Source: JBHJGM01 sp050331815 (GTDB lineage: Bacteria > Verrucomicrobiota > Verrucomicrobiia > Opitutales > JBHJGM01). From it: a DNA stretch of 64,000 nt. The notes under the pieces are model-generated. The model was not told where the DNA came from. It did not search any database and saw only the letters and a list, made by a program, of their open reading frames with translations. Below are positions 7,618 through 15,374 of this stretch, piece by piece. A program made the translations under genes and the position numbers. Numbering within the stretch: the first letter of the stretch is position 1; every line of letters begins with the position of its first letter. Where the stretch lies: the NCBI GenBank assembly GCA_050331815.1, contig JBHJGM010000004.1:186001-250000 (forward strand), given 5' to 3'.

Positions 7618-7694
7618 CTAGGGTGATTGCCTGCAGTTCCGTGAGAACCCATTATTCCATGCATCCAACCGTCCACACCATCCAATCACCTGTC
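7618..7694 (+). promoter_or_regulatory. Leader with duplicated boxes, copy B
   Basis: CTAGGGTGATTGCC (7618-7631) and CATCCAATCACCTGTC (7679-7694) repeat the two boxes found upstream of the small ORF at 7232, with 47 instead of 32 bases between them. They directly precede the PEP-CTERM gene start, so they look like shared regulatory or translation-initiation signals, or the trace of a local duplication. Confidence 0.45.
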
Positions 7695-8579
7695 ATGCAC
7701 CAATCACACTCTCGCCGGAGCCGGCTACGGCTTGGGGCTGGGCTCGCATGCGCCCTGCTCCTGCCTTGTGCCCTCACGGCCCAATCGTTTCTTCAAAATG
7801 CCCAGGGCTTTTCCGTCCTGGTTGAAAACAATCTGAACAACCTGAACAACTCCACCATCTTCGGCCTGACCGGGGTCGGTGGAAACATCTCCGGCAACAA
7901 CTCATCCCTCGGCTCGGGCTTGTCTGGCTCCGAATCGCCGCTGCAACTGGGCGGCATCAACAACGCAAACAACTTCACGTTCCTAGGTAGCGGTGCGATC
8001 ATCGCTCCGGTCACGCCGATTACGGACCTCTTCAACACCGGTCCGAACGCGCTCGATCAAGCTTCGATGGATCTGGTGGCGCTCGGCGGCACCGTTGTGA
8101 CGCCCAGCGGCGGCGCGCTCACCTTCGCCGGCGGCGCGGGCCAAAACGTCTTCGAAGTCGATCTCAACGACTTCAACAACAACAACACGCTCAACATCTT
8201 CGTACCCACCGCGAGCGACAGCGTCATCATCAACGTGGTCAATTCCGGGGCCTCTGCCAACATCCAGAACAAGACCTTCAACCTGACCGGCGCGGCCACC
8301 GCCGAAAACGTCCTGCTGAATTTCGCAGGCGGTTTTGCCGAAGTCGTCAACATCGGGGGCGTCATCCCGGCCACCATCCTGGCACCGGACTCCGACGCGG
8401 TAAACCTGAACAACTCGAACATCGGTGGGCAGTTGATCGTTGAGCAGATCAACAACGCCAACGGCACGATGTTCGTAGGTACGGCCTTCGTTCCGGAGCC
8501 TTCGACCTATGCGGCCATCTTTGGCGGGGTGGTCTTCGTGCTCGCCATCGGACGCCGGCTTTTCTTGCGCCGCTACTAG
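7695..8579 (+). CDS. PEP-CTERM protein with choice-of-anchor A-like domain
   Basis: Exported protein of 294 residues. Its N-terminal signal (basic RRSRLRLG, then GAGLACALLLPCALTAQS) is followed by an Asn-rich beta-type region. Features of the choice-of-anchor A domain are FSVLVENNLNNLNN...GVGGNI, then VIINVVNSG, VLLNFAGG, ATILAPDSDAVNL and GGQLIVEQI. The C-terminus is a classic exosortase sorting tail: PEPSTYAAIFGG, a hydrophobic helix, RRLFLRRY. Exosortase and processing genes are not in the window. ATG 7695 was chosen over upstream in-frame starts because the signal peptide begins there. It probably ends up at the cell surface or in the extracellular matrix; its function is unknown. Confidence 0.88.
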   Translation: MHQSHSRRSRLRLGAGLACALLLPCALTAQSFLQNAQGFSVLVENNLNNLNNSTIFGLTGVGGNISGNNSSLGSGLSGSESPLQLGGINNANNFTFLGSGAIIAPVTPITDLFNTGPNALDQASMDLVALGGTVVTPSGGALTFAGGAGQNVFEVDLNDFNNNNTLNIFVPTASDSVIINVVNSGASANIQNKTFNLTGAATAENVLLNFAGGFAEVVNIGGVIPATILAPDSDAVNLNNSNIGGQLIVEQINNANGTMFVGTAFVPEPSTYAAIFGGVVFVLAIGRRLFLRRY

Positions 8580-8630
8580 CCACGCAGCGCATTTTTATCA
8601 TCATCTCGTCACTGTTACGCCTGCGCTTGC

Positions 8631-8667
8631 CAAGGGGGCGGTCCCATACCGGGGCCGCCTCTTTTTT
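8631..8667 (+). terminator. Intrinsic terminator
   Basis: GC-rich stem (GGGGGCGG ... CCGCCTC) followed by TTTTTT, 52 bases downstream of the PEP-CTERM stop. Confidence 0.75.
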
Positions 8668-8781
8668 ATGGCGGCGCTTCCATGCACGGCGCTGCGGGCT
8701 TGTCAGCGGCAGGCGGCGTCCGCGTAGTAGAACCTGCACACCGCCCCTTGTATTTGACCCATCGACCGACGGCTTACGGTT

Positions 8782-10284
8782 ATGCGCATTCTCTACATCG
8801 ATATCGACTCGCTTCGCCCCGACCACCTCGGCTGTTACGGCTACCACCGCGACACCAGCCCCAACATCGACCGCATTGCGGCTCAGGGGGTGCGCTTTAC
8901 CAACTGCTATACGCCCGACGCGCCCTGCCTGCCTTCGCGCACGGCGCTTTTTGCTGGGCGCACGGGCTTCCACACCGGGGTGGTGAACCACGGTGGCGTG
9001 GCTGGTCAGCCGTTCATCGAGGGGCCCGAGCGTGCCTTTCGCGATCGTTTTGGCATGACCAGCTTCATCGCGGCGCTTAAAAACCACGGCCTGCACACCT
9101 GCACGCTCAGCCCCTTTGGCGAGCGCCACAGCGCCTGGCACTGGTACGCCGGTTTCAACGAAGTGCACAATCCCGGCAAGGGCGGCATGGAAAACGCCGA
9201 CGAGGTCTCGCCCCTGGCCGTGGATTGGATTCAGCGCAACGCCGCCCAGAAAAAAGACTGGTTTCTGCACATGAATTTCTGGGATCCGCACACCCCGTAC
9301 CGTGTCCCCCTCGACTTTGGTGACCCCTTCCAGGACGAGCCCATCCCCGACTGGCTGACCGAAGCGGTCCGCGCCGACCACTGGAGCCGCCCCGGTCCGC
9401 ACTCGGCCCGGGAAGTTCTGGGCTGGGACCCCGACCGCTCCTGGCCACCGCGCGAAGATCGCGAGCAGCGCTTTCCCCGCCAGCCGGGCGAAATTCCCTC
9501 CATGGCCGCGGTGCGGCAGATGTTCGACGGCTACGACACCGGGGTGCGCTACGCTGATGCCCACCTTGGGAAGGTACTCGAGGCTCTGGAGCAGGCCGGC
9601 GTCCTCGAGGATACCTGGATCATTCTCTCGGCCGATCACGGCGAGAACCTCGGCGAACTCAACATCTACGGAGATCACCAAACCGCCGACCAGATTACTT
9701 GCAACATCCCCATGATCGTCAAGATGCCCGGCGTGACCGACGCGCAGGCAGGCCGGGTCGATGCTAGCCTCATTTACCATTTCGATGTGGCAGCCACCGT
9801 AATGGAACTGCTCGGCATCGAGGCCCAGCCCCATTGGGATGGCCTATCCTTCGCCGAAAACCTGAAATCCGAGTCCGAGGCGGCCCTGCGTGACACCGTC
9901 GTCGTCTCCCAAAACGCCTGGAGCTGCCAGCGCGGCGTCCGCTGGGACCACTGGATGCTGGTGCGCTCCTATCACGAGGGTTATCACGGCTTCCCGGATT
10001 TGATGCTGTTTGACCTGGCCAACGATCCGCACGAACAGCACAACCTGGCCGAAAGTCATCCGGAGGTGGTCGGGGAGGGGCTCAAACGCCTCGACGCCTG
10101 GGTCACCGACCAGTTAAAAACCGCGACCGATGCCATCGATCCGATGCAGACCGTGCTGGCAGAGGGCGGGGCGTTTCACACCCGCGGGATGCTGCCCACT
10201 TATCTGGAGCGTCTGCGCGCCACGGATCGGGGACAATGGGCCGACTGGCTGACCGAAAAGCATCCAGACGAAGCAAACGTCTAA
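8782..10284 (+). CDS. Type I (formylglycine-dependent) sulfatase
   Basis: Alkaline-phosphatase-fold sulfatase of 500 residues that hydrolyses sulfate esters. The N-terminal metal motif IDIDSLRPDHLGCYGY and the sulfatase signature APCLPSRTALFAGRTGFHTG are present. Cys49 in C-x-P-S-R would be converted to formylglycine by FGE/anSME, neither of which is encoded here. The second metal motif LSADHGENLG is near residues 283-292. No signal peptide is evident, so it is either cytoplasmic, acting on imported oligosaccharides, or exported another way. Neighbouring PEP-CTERM genes and the GH28-family gene suggest use of sulfated polysaccharides; the substrate class is not determinable here. Confidence 0.92.
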   Translation: MRILYIDIDSLRPDHLGCYGYHRDTSPNIDRIAAQGVRFTNCYTPDAPCLPSRTALFAGRTGFHTGVVNHGGVAGQPFIEGPERAFRDRFGMTSFIAALKNHGLHTCTLSPFGERHSAWHWYAGFNEVHNPGKGGMENADEVSPLAVDWIQRNAAQKKDWFLHMNFWDPHTPYRVPLDFGDPFQDEPIPDWLTEAVRADHWSRPGPHSAREVLGWDPDRSWPPREDREQRFPRQPGEIPSMAAVRQMFDGYDTGVRYADAHLGKVLEALEQAGVLEDTWIILSADHGENLGELNIYGDHQTADQITCNIPMIVKMPGVTDAQAGRVDASLIYHFDVAATVMELLGIEAQPHWDGLSFAENLKSESEAALRDTVVVSQNAWSCQRGVRWDHWMLVRSYHEGYHGFPDLMLFDLANDPHEQHNLAESHPEVVGEGLKRLDAWVTDQLKTATDAIDPMQTVLAEGGAFHTRGMLPTYLERLRATDRGQWADWLTEKHPDEANV

Positions 10285-10349
10285 CGTGGGTACCTAACTT
10301 ACTGCATTTAAAGCGCTTATAGTCAGGATAAGCGCGGCTTGCAGGTGTC

Positions 10350-10379
10350 GGCGCATAGGGTTGAACCCTTAGCTGCGCC
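10350..10379 (+). terminator. Stem-loop after sulfatase gene (possible terminator)
   Basis: Nested inverted repeat: outer GGCGCA/TGCGCC and inner AGGGTT-g-AACCCT, 66 bases after the sulfatase stop. It lacks a T-run, so termination is uncertain. Confidence 0.35.
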
Positions 10380-10424
10380 CTCGGTGAGTCCCTGATCCCT
10401 ATGGAGATCAGCGGAAATTTCTGG

Positions 10425-10448
10425 AAAACCTAGGACTTTTAAGGTTTT
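10425..10448. promoter_or_regulatory. Inverted repeat upstream of tandem PEP-CTERM genes
   Basis: AAAACCT-N10-AGGTTTT, a perfect 7-base inverted repeat about 80 bases before the PEP-CTERM ATG at 10528. It could be an operator or a weak terminator ending in TTTT. Confidence 0.35.
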
Positions 10449-10527
10449 GTGTAGTCACTTTTGCGGGACCTTCTCGCAAGGGCTTCCCCCGAGTCTTCTG
10501 ATTAAAACCCCTGAACATTTCCTGACC

Positions 10528-11184
10528 ATGCGTCTGTCTGTTTTCCTGATTGCAACGAGCGCGCTCGTGTCCCTGAGCGCCAACGCGGCCATCACCGGCA
10601 TGTCCGGCCAGATGGCTTTCGACGAAACCCCCGGTTCCTACGAGGATACCGATGTCATCATGGCTTTTGACGAGCAGCAGCACGTCAAGCTGAAGAAGCA
10701 CCTCAAGGTCGACTGGGAACTCTCCCCGGCTTTCGACGGCAACCTGAACAACAAGATTGCCGAGGGCCTGCACGTTTCCAGCCACTACTTCTACCTGAAG
10801 ACTGAAGGCTGCTTTAGCTCGGAAAACGCCTGGGGCCACGCCGACTTCGATGGCAAAATCCTCGGCGTCATCTTCAGCAAGCACAAGATGAACAAGGCTG
10901 TTGAGCACGTAGGCCTGCAGGACATCGATTATCCCGGAGGCCTTTTCTCGGGCTCGAGCAGCCTGACCCAGGACGATATCCAAATCACCGACAACGGCTA
11001 CGGCGCCACTATGAAGATGAACGTGCACCGCATCTTCTGCGTCGGCGGTTATGATGCCATGCGCGTCATCACCCACGCCACCAAGGGCACCGTCATTCCA
11101 GAGCCCTCCACCTGGGCTTTCCTCGCCGGCTTTGGCGGCTTCCTTGGCCTGAGCCTGCGTCGCCGTCACCGCAAAAATGCCTAA
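10528..11184 (+). CDS. PEP-CTERM protein, tandem paralogue 1
   Basis: Exported protein of 218 residues without a recognised domain. It has a signal peptide (MRLSVFLIATSALVSLSANA) and a central region with AFDEQQH, HVSSHYFYLK, DGKILGVIF and GGYDAMRVITHATKG. The sorting tail is PEPSTWAFLAGFGGFLGLSL followed by RRRHRKNA. It is clearly homologous over its full length to the next gene, indicating a tandem duplication. It has two central Cys that the paralogue lacks (GCFSS, IFCVG). ATG 10528 was chosen because the signal peptide starts there. Probably a surface or matrix protein anchored by an exosortase encoded elsewhere. Confidence 0.85.
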   Translation: MRLSVFLIATSALVSLSANAAITGMSGQMAFDETPGSYEDTDVIMAFDEQQHVKLKKHLKVDWELSPAFDGNLNNKIAEGLHVSSHYFYLKTEGCFSSENAWGHADFDGKILGVIFSKHKMNKAVEHVGLQDIDYPGGLFSGSSSLTQDDIQITDNGYGATMKMNVHRIFCVGGYDAMRVITHATKGTVIPEPSTWAFLAGFGGFLGLSLRRRHRKNA

Positions 11185-11208
11185 GGCACGGAGAATTTGA
11201 TTTTCAGG

Positions 11209-11241
11209 GCCGCCCGCGCTTGCGCATGCAGCGCGGGCGGC
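11209..11241. terminator. Strong GC hairpin between the PEP-CTERM paralogues
   Basis: Perfect 12-base stem GCCGCCCGCGCT/AGCGCGGGCGGC with a 9-base loop. There is no T-run on the plus strand. It may partly terminate or protect the 3' end of the upstream transcript. Confidence 0.5.
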
Positions 11242-11311
11242 TGCCTGCCCCAAAAACTTTCCCCACCCAATCCTCTCGCATCCCCACCAAACCACCCAGC
11301 GCTCTCTGCTC

Positions 11312-11977
11312 ATGAAACTATCTGCCTCGAAAATTATTTTCGCCTCCACGCTGCTGCCGATTGCAGCCATGGGCACCATCCTCGAGAAATCGGGCCAGTT
11401 GCAGTACGACCTGACCCCAGGGACGTACGAAGTCAGCGGCGCGATTCTGGCCTTCGACGAGCAACAGGACTTTCTGCTGACCGAGGATCTCCTCGTGGAC
11501 CAGGAAATGGCCCCGGCCTGGGACGGCCTCGAGGACGGCAAGATCGCCGCGGGCACCTACGTCAGTAGCCACTACTTTTACCTGAAGGACGACAGCTATT
11601 TCGGCCTGACCAGCGCCAGCGGCAGCGTCACCTTTGATGGCCTGATTCTGGGCGTGATTTATCAGACGCCCCAAGTCTGGGCCAGCGATGCGATCCTCGG
11701 GCTGGACGGCGTGGCCTATCCGGAGCATGGCATCGGCGGTTCGAGCACCTTCTGGCAGGACGCCGCCGAAATGAATACCGACCCCAACGGGCTGACCCTG
11801 AACATGCACGTGAACCGGTACTTTGGCACCGGCGGCTACGATGCGCTGCGCGTCATCACCCTTTCCAACAAAAGTGTTTCCCTGCCCGAACCCTCCACCT
11901 GGGCCTTCCTGGGCGGCTTTCTCGCGCTGGTGGGCGTGTCTGTCTGGCGCAAGCGCCGTGCGCAACGCGCGGCCTGA
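11312..11977 (+). CDS. PEP-CTERM protein, tandem paralogue 2
   Basis: Exported protein of 221 residues homologous to the preceding gene. Shared blocks include AFDEQQD, YVSSHYFYLK, FDGLILGVIY, NMHVNRYFGTGGYDALRVIT and a PEPSTWAFLGGF tail ending WRKRRAQRAA. The signal peptide is MKLSASKIIFASTLLPIAAM. No catalytic motif is visible. The 127-base gap to its twin holds a strong hairpin, so the two could be expressed at different levels. A terminator follows. Confidence 0.85.
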   Translation: MKLSASKIIFASTLLPIAAMGTILEKSGQLQYDLTPGTYEVSGAILAFDEQQDFLLTEDLLVDQEMAPAWDGLEDGKIAAGTYVSSHYFYLKDDSYFGLTSASGSVTFDGLILGVIYQTPQVWASDAILGLDGVAYPEHGIGGSSTFWQDAAEMNTDPNGLTLNMHVNRYFGTGGYDALRVITLSNKSVSLPEPSTWAFLGGFLALVGVSVWRKRRAQRAA

Positions 11978-12078
11978 ACGTGGTTTGTCAACGAGAGCCT
12001 GTAGCCTACATCACCTCATCCCTGCCGAATCCCTCCAACACAGCATCCCGACCTGCGGGCTCTCCTCCTGTAGTCAAA

Positions 12079-12113
12079 GCCGTCCCCAGCACATGCGGGG
12101 GCGGTTTTGCTTT
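12079..12113 (+). terminator. Intrinsic terminator
   Basis: CCGTCCCC ... GGGGGCGG stem followed by TTTTGCTTT, about 100 bases after the second paralogue. Confidence 0.65.
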
Positions 12114-12251
12114 GGTAGGGTGAGACGGACCCCGAAAAACGGCACCGCAGCGCGCCCCCGAGCATAGGCTACTTCGTGGGTTGCTATCCGCTCAGCAGCT
12201 GGATTCGCCCACGCCGAACAGGCGGCGGGGTTGCAGGCTGGCGGCGAAGGT

Positions 12252-12875
12252 TTAGCGGTCCAGGCAAACAACCTGAACGCCCGGGCCGTGCACGCCCTCA
12301 ATCAAGATGCCTTCGACGTCGGCAGTCTTGGAGGGGCCGGTCGCCCAGATGACTGAGGGGTCGTCGCCCAGCTGGGTCACTGCGACGTCGACGTATTCGA
12401 CGAGATCCTCAGGATGGAGCAGGGCGATGTGCGTCCAGGGTGCCAGCGCGGCCAGGCGGGCCGAGGTGATCTTGTCCTTAAGGACGACGGTACCGGTCTC
12501 GGCGATGGCGCCGGCGGCACGGGTGATGCCGAACTGGTACTCATCGACTTTCGCTACCGAAAACTCGGTTTCGAATTCGATGCCATCAAAGTTGCCCGTG
12601 TTGCGCAGGCGTTCGGCCAGGAAGGGGTCGCAATAGCCGAACACCAGCTTTTCGGTGCGCATCCAGTTGGCCAGCTCGGCGAGGTCGTCAACCGGCGTGC
12701 CATTAACCTGCCGCAGGCGGAAAGCAAAAACGTCCCAGGGGCTACCTAGGTCGGGATTGATCGCCATACGCGTCAGTGACGTATCCCATTCGGGATACGC
12801 GGTGAGTCGTTCAGCGGGAATGGGATGCAGCGCTTCGCGAATCGAGCGCAAGATTTGTGCACGATCGTCAGACAT
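12252..12875 (-). CDS. lutC: LUD domain protein, LutC-like
   Basis: Soluble protein of 207 residues of the LUD (lactate utilisation) family, expected to work with the iron-sulfur protein LutB in L-lactate oxidation to pyruvate. The family core is recognisable: LVFGYCDP, ITRAAGAIAETGTVVL, ARLAALAPWTHIALLHPEDLV and VIWATGPSKTADVEGILIEGVHGP. ATG 12875 (MSDDRAQILRSIREAL) was chosen over an upstream start lacking family similarity. It lies 197 bases downstream of lutB on the same strand, separated by a terminator-like hairpin. No lutA is in the window. Confidence 0.87.
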   Translation of the reverse strand: MSDDRAQILRSIREALHPIPAERLTAYPEWDTSLTRMAINPDLGSPWDVFAFRLRQVNGTPVDDLAELANWMRTEKLVFGYCDPFLAERLRNTGNFDGIEFETEFSVAKVDEYQFGITRAAGAIAETGTVVLKDKITSARLAALAPWTHIALLHPEDLVEYVDVAVTQLGDDPSVIWATGPSKTADVEGILIEGVHGPGVQVVCLDR

Positions 12876-12960
12876 TTCAGGGGGAAGACGACAGGATTTA
12901 GACCGGCAGGCTCGCAATTGTCACAGAAAAGGCAAGGAAGGAATATACATCTTCTTTAGA

Positions 12961-12981
12961 AAAACCGCTAATGACGGTTTT
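12961..12981 (-). terminator. Possible intrinsic terminator between lutB and lutC
   Basis: AAAACCG-N7-CGGTTTT stem; on the minus strand it is followed by a further T. It would reduce lutB read-through into lutC. Confidence 0.45.
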
Positions 12982-13072
12982 ACCAGTGTGAGAGCGTTGC
13001 TGCCGTAAAAGAAAACGGTGCGCCGTGACCCAGGAAGGAGCCGGTTCAAGCAGGTTTGCCGGGTGCTTTGCT

Positions 13073-14653
13073 TCAGGCGGCAGGGGTCTTGGTGCCGTTT
13101 GTTTTGGCGTCTTTGCCGGTCTCCCCCTGAGTCCCGTTCGCAGCGGGCGTGTTGGCATCGATGGCAGCCGCTTGTGCCTTATTAGCGTCTTTGGCAGAGG
13201 CAGCATCTTTTGCAGAGGCTTCAGCTTCGGAGTGGCGCTTTTTGAGCCAGGAGCGGAATTGGCCCCCTTGCCACTTGGGCAGATGACGGACCGACTGCCA
13301 GGCCCCGGCCGCTGGTACAATATTGAGGAGCCCGTGCGGGGTTACGTTGAGGGCGTGGCCCATTTTGAGGGCGTTGCGCCAGGCCCAGGGCTGGCTGGCA
13401 AGCATCCCAAACATGCCCATGGGCGGTGTTCCAGCCATGGCCTGGCTGGCCCCCTCGCGCTTGCCCCGGTCGCGCAGGCGCAGGAGCAGATCGGGAATCG
13501 GTATGTTGACGGGGCACACCTCGTTGCAGGCCCCGCACAGCGAGGACGCCTTGGGCAGGTCGGCCATTTCCGGAAACTTGGGGCCGGCCAGCAGTGGGCT
13601 GAGGACGGCACCGACCGGGCCCGGATAGACGGCGCGGTAGGCATGACCGCTGGCCGCGCGGTAAACCGGGCAGACGTTGAGGCAGGCACCGCAGCGGATG
13701 CAGCGCAAAATCTCGCGGCAGCTGCTGGCGAGGACTTCGGTGCGGCGGTTGTCGAGAAAGATGACGTGCATCTGCTCGGGCCCGTGGGGCTGGCCTTGAT
13801 CGCGGGGCCCGTTGATAAACTGGTTGTAGACCGTGAGTTGCTGGCCGGTGCCGGAGCGCCCAATCAGGCTGGTGAGCAGGCCGAGGTCCTTGTCAGTGGG
13901 GACCAGCTTTTCGATGCCGACGATGGCGATGTGTATCGGCGTAGCGGCCATGCAGAAGCGGGCGTTGCCTTCGTTGGTCACGATGGCGATGCGGCCGCTT
14001 TCGGCGGAGACGAAATTGGCCCCGGTCATGCCAACGTCGGCTTCCAGGTATTTGCGGCGCAGATGGTGACGGGCGCGCTGGGTGATCGTCTGCGGGTCGT
14101 CGTTGTAGGCGCCGAGCCCTTCACGCTCGAAACTGCGGGCGATCTGCCGTCGGTTCTTATGGATGATCGGCTTGACGATGTGCGAGGGGTGGTCGTGGTC
14201 GATCTGGATGATGAACTCGCCCAGGTCGGTCTCCACGCTCTCGATGCCCTGCTTTTCGAGGAATTCGCCCAGGTGGATTTCCTCGCTGACCATACTCTTG
14301 GACTTCACGAGCTTGGTCGCCTTGTTCTGGCGAAAAATATCGAGAACGATCTGATTGGCGCGGTCGGCGTCGCGGGCGAAGTGCACCTGCGCGCCGTTTT
14401 TGATCAGGGCGGCTTCGGCCTGCTCCAGGTAACGGTCGAGGTGCTCCAGGGTGTGCTGCTTGATCAGTCCGGCGGTTTCGCGCAGACGGTCCGAGTAGCC
14501 TGGAAAGTCGCGCTCGAGCACAGAGTAACGCAGCTCGCTGGTTTTTTTGGAGCCGTCGTAAACCGATTCCGCCACCTCGCTGTCGAGGGTGGCGGCGTAG
14601 CGATCGATGTTTTGCGAAGTCTTGAGCACGGGGTCTTTCGGATAGAATAGCAC
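13073..14653 (-). CDS. lutB: LutB-like iron-sulfur protein (LUD domain plus 2x4Fe-4S)
   Basis: Lactate-utilisation protein LutB, 526 residues. The N-terminal LUD domain includes KLVKSKSMVSEEIHL, ETDLGEFIIQ and DVGMTGANFVSAESG. Two ferredoxin-like cluster motifs follow, CIRCGACLNVCP and CGACNEVCP. It passes electrons from lactate oxidation in the LutABC complex. The last about 50 residues are a low-complexity Ala/Lys/Asp/Thr tail (ASAKDAASAKDA...) unusual for LutB. It lies 47 bases downstream of the GbsR-type regulator on the same strand, so the two are probably co-transcribed. LutA is absent from the window. Confidence 0.9.
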   Translation of the reverse strand: MLFYPKDPVLKTSQNIDRYAATLDSEVAESVYDGSKKTSELRYSVLERDFPGYSDRLRETAGLIKQHTLEHLDRYLEQAEAALIKNGAQVHFARDADRANQIVLDIFRQNKATKLVKSKSMVSEEIHLGEFLEKQGIESVETDLGEFIIQIDHDHPSHIVKPIIHKNRRQIARSFEREGLGAYNDDPQTITQRARHHLRRKYLEADVGMTGANFVSAESGRIAIVTNEGNARFCMAATPIHIAIVGIEKLVPTDKDLGLLTSLIGRSGTGQQLTVYNQFINGPRDQGQPHGPEQMHVIFLDNRRTEVLASSCREILRCIRCGACLNVCPVYRAASGHAYRAVYPGPVGAVLSPLLAGPKFPEMADLPKASSLCGACNEVCPVNIPIPDLLLRLRDRGKREGASQAMAGTPPMGMFGMLASQPWAWRNALKMGHALNVTPHGLLNIVPAAGAWQSVRHLPKWQGGQFRSWLKKRHSEAEASAKDAASAKDANKAQAAAIDANTPAANGTQGETGKDAKTNGTKTPAA

Positions 14654-14700
14654 GCAGTGGGCGGAAATTTCCAGCCCGCTTGGACGATTGCCAGAAGCGG

Positions 14701-15240
14701 CTAACTCATGGTCTTGAGCACCCAGGGAATGATTTTGCCGCGTTCGGAGCGAGAGATCTTCTCCATGGCGTTATCGGCCATGGTGACGAATTCCTCGAGG
14801 TCGTTGATGACCTTGTTGAAGCTCTGGGCCTCGCGGCTGCGGAGGCTGCCGGTGCGCTGCTGGCAGTCGCGGAGGGTTTCCAGCGCGGGTTCGATTTCGC
14901 GGCGCTTGCGCTCGCGCACGATGATGCAAAACATCTTCCAGACGTCTTTTTCGGCCTCGAAGAACTCGCGACGTTCACCCCGGCGGGTCATGCGGCGGAC
15001 GAGGCCCCAGCCGACGAGCTCGCGGAGGTTGGTGTTGGCGTTGCCGCGGCTGATGCGCAGCTCGTCCATGACGGAGTCGGTGTCCATCGGTTCGGGTGAG
15101 GCCATCAAGAGCGCATGAATCTGCGCCATGGTGCGGTTGATGCCCCAGGCACCGCCCATGGCACCCCACTGGGCGATAAAGGCGTCTTTGGCATCGTTGA
15201 GTTCGGTTTGGGTCTTGGAAGTGGATGTGGCGGTGGCCAT
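14701..15240 (-). CDS. GbsR/MarR-family transcriptional regulator
   Basis: Winged-helix DNA-binding protein of 179 residues. GbsR-type features are GINRTMAQIHALLMAS, the recognition region MDELRISRGNANTNLRELVGWGLV and the wing MTRRGERREFFEAEKDVWKMF. The C-terminal part is helical with many charged residues. ATG 15240 was chosen because a perfect palindrome sits directly upstream and the longer frame has no family similarity. GbsR relatives respond to choline/betaine or related signals; here lutB follows in the same direction, and a FAD oxidoreductase gene diverges, so these are the likely targets. The ligand is unknown. Confidence 0.85.
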   Translation of the reverse strand: MATATSTSKTQTELNDAKDAFIAQWGAMGGAWGINRTMAQIHALLMASPEPMDTDSVMDELRISRGNANTNLRELVGWGLVRRMTRRGERREFFEAEKDVWKMFCIIVRERKRREIEPALETLRDCQQRTGSLRSREAQSFNKVINDLEEFVTMADNAMEKISRSERGKIIPWVLKTMS

Positions 15241-15242
15241 AG

Positions 15243-15260
15243 TTTCAATATTTATTGAAA
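15243..15260. promoter_or_regulatory. Putative GbsR-type operator
   Basis: Perfect 18-base palindrome TTTCAAT-ATTT-ATTGAAA placed two bases upstream of the regulator ATG, in the region shared with the divergent FAD oxidoreductase. AT-rich in an otherwise GC-rich segment. The location suggests autorepression. Confidence 0.6.
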
Positions 15261-15374
15261 ACGATGAGCTTTCAGAACTGACCTGGCAAGGTTGCATTGG
15301 TGAAATTGCTGAAACAATCACCCGAACAGAGCTGGTGGCTTGCCAGGTCGGGGGCTTCGGCGTGAAGTCTTGGC

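Noticed and set aside
13025..14650. Long open frame opposite lutB
   Set aside because: The minus-strand lutB has both ferredoxin motifs and the LUD domain; the plus frame has no recognisable feature.
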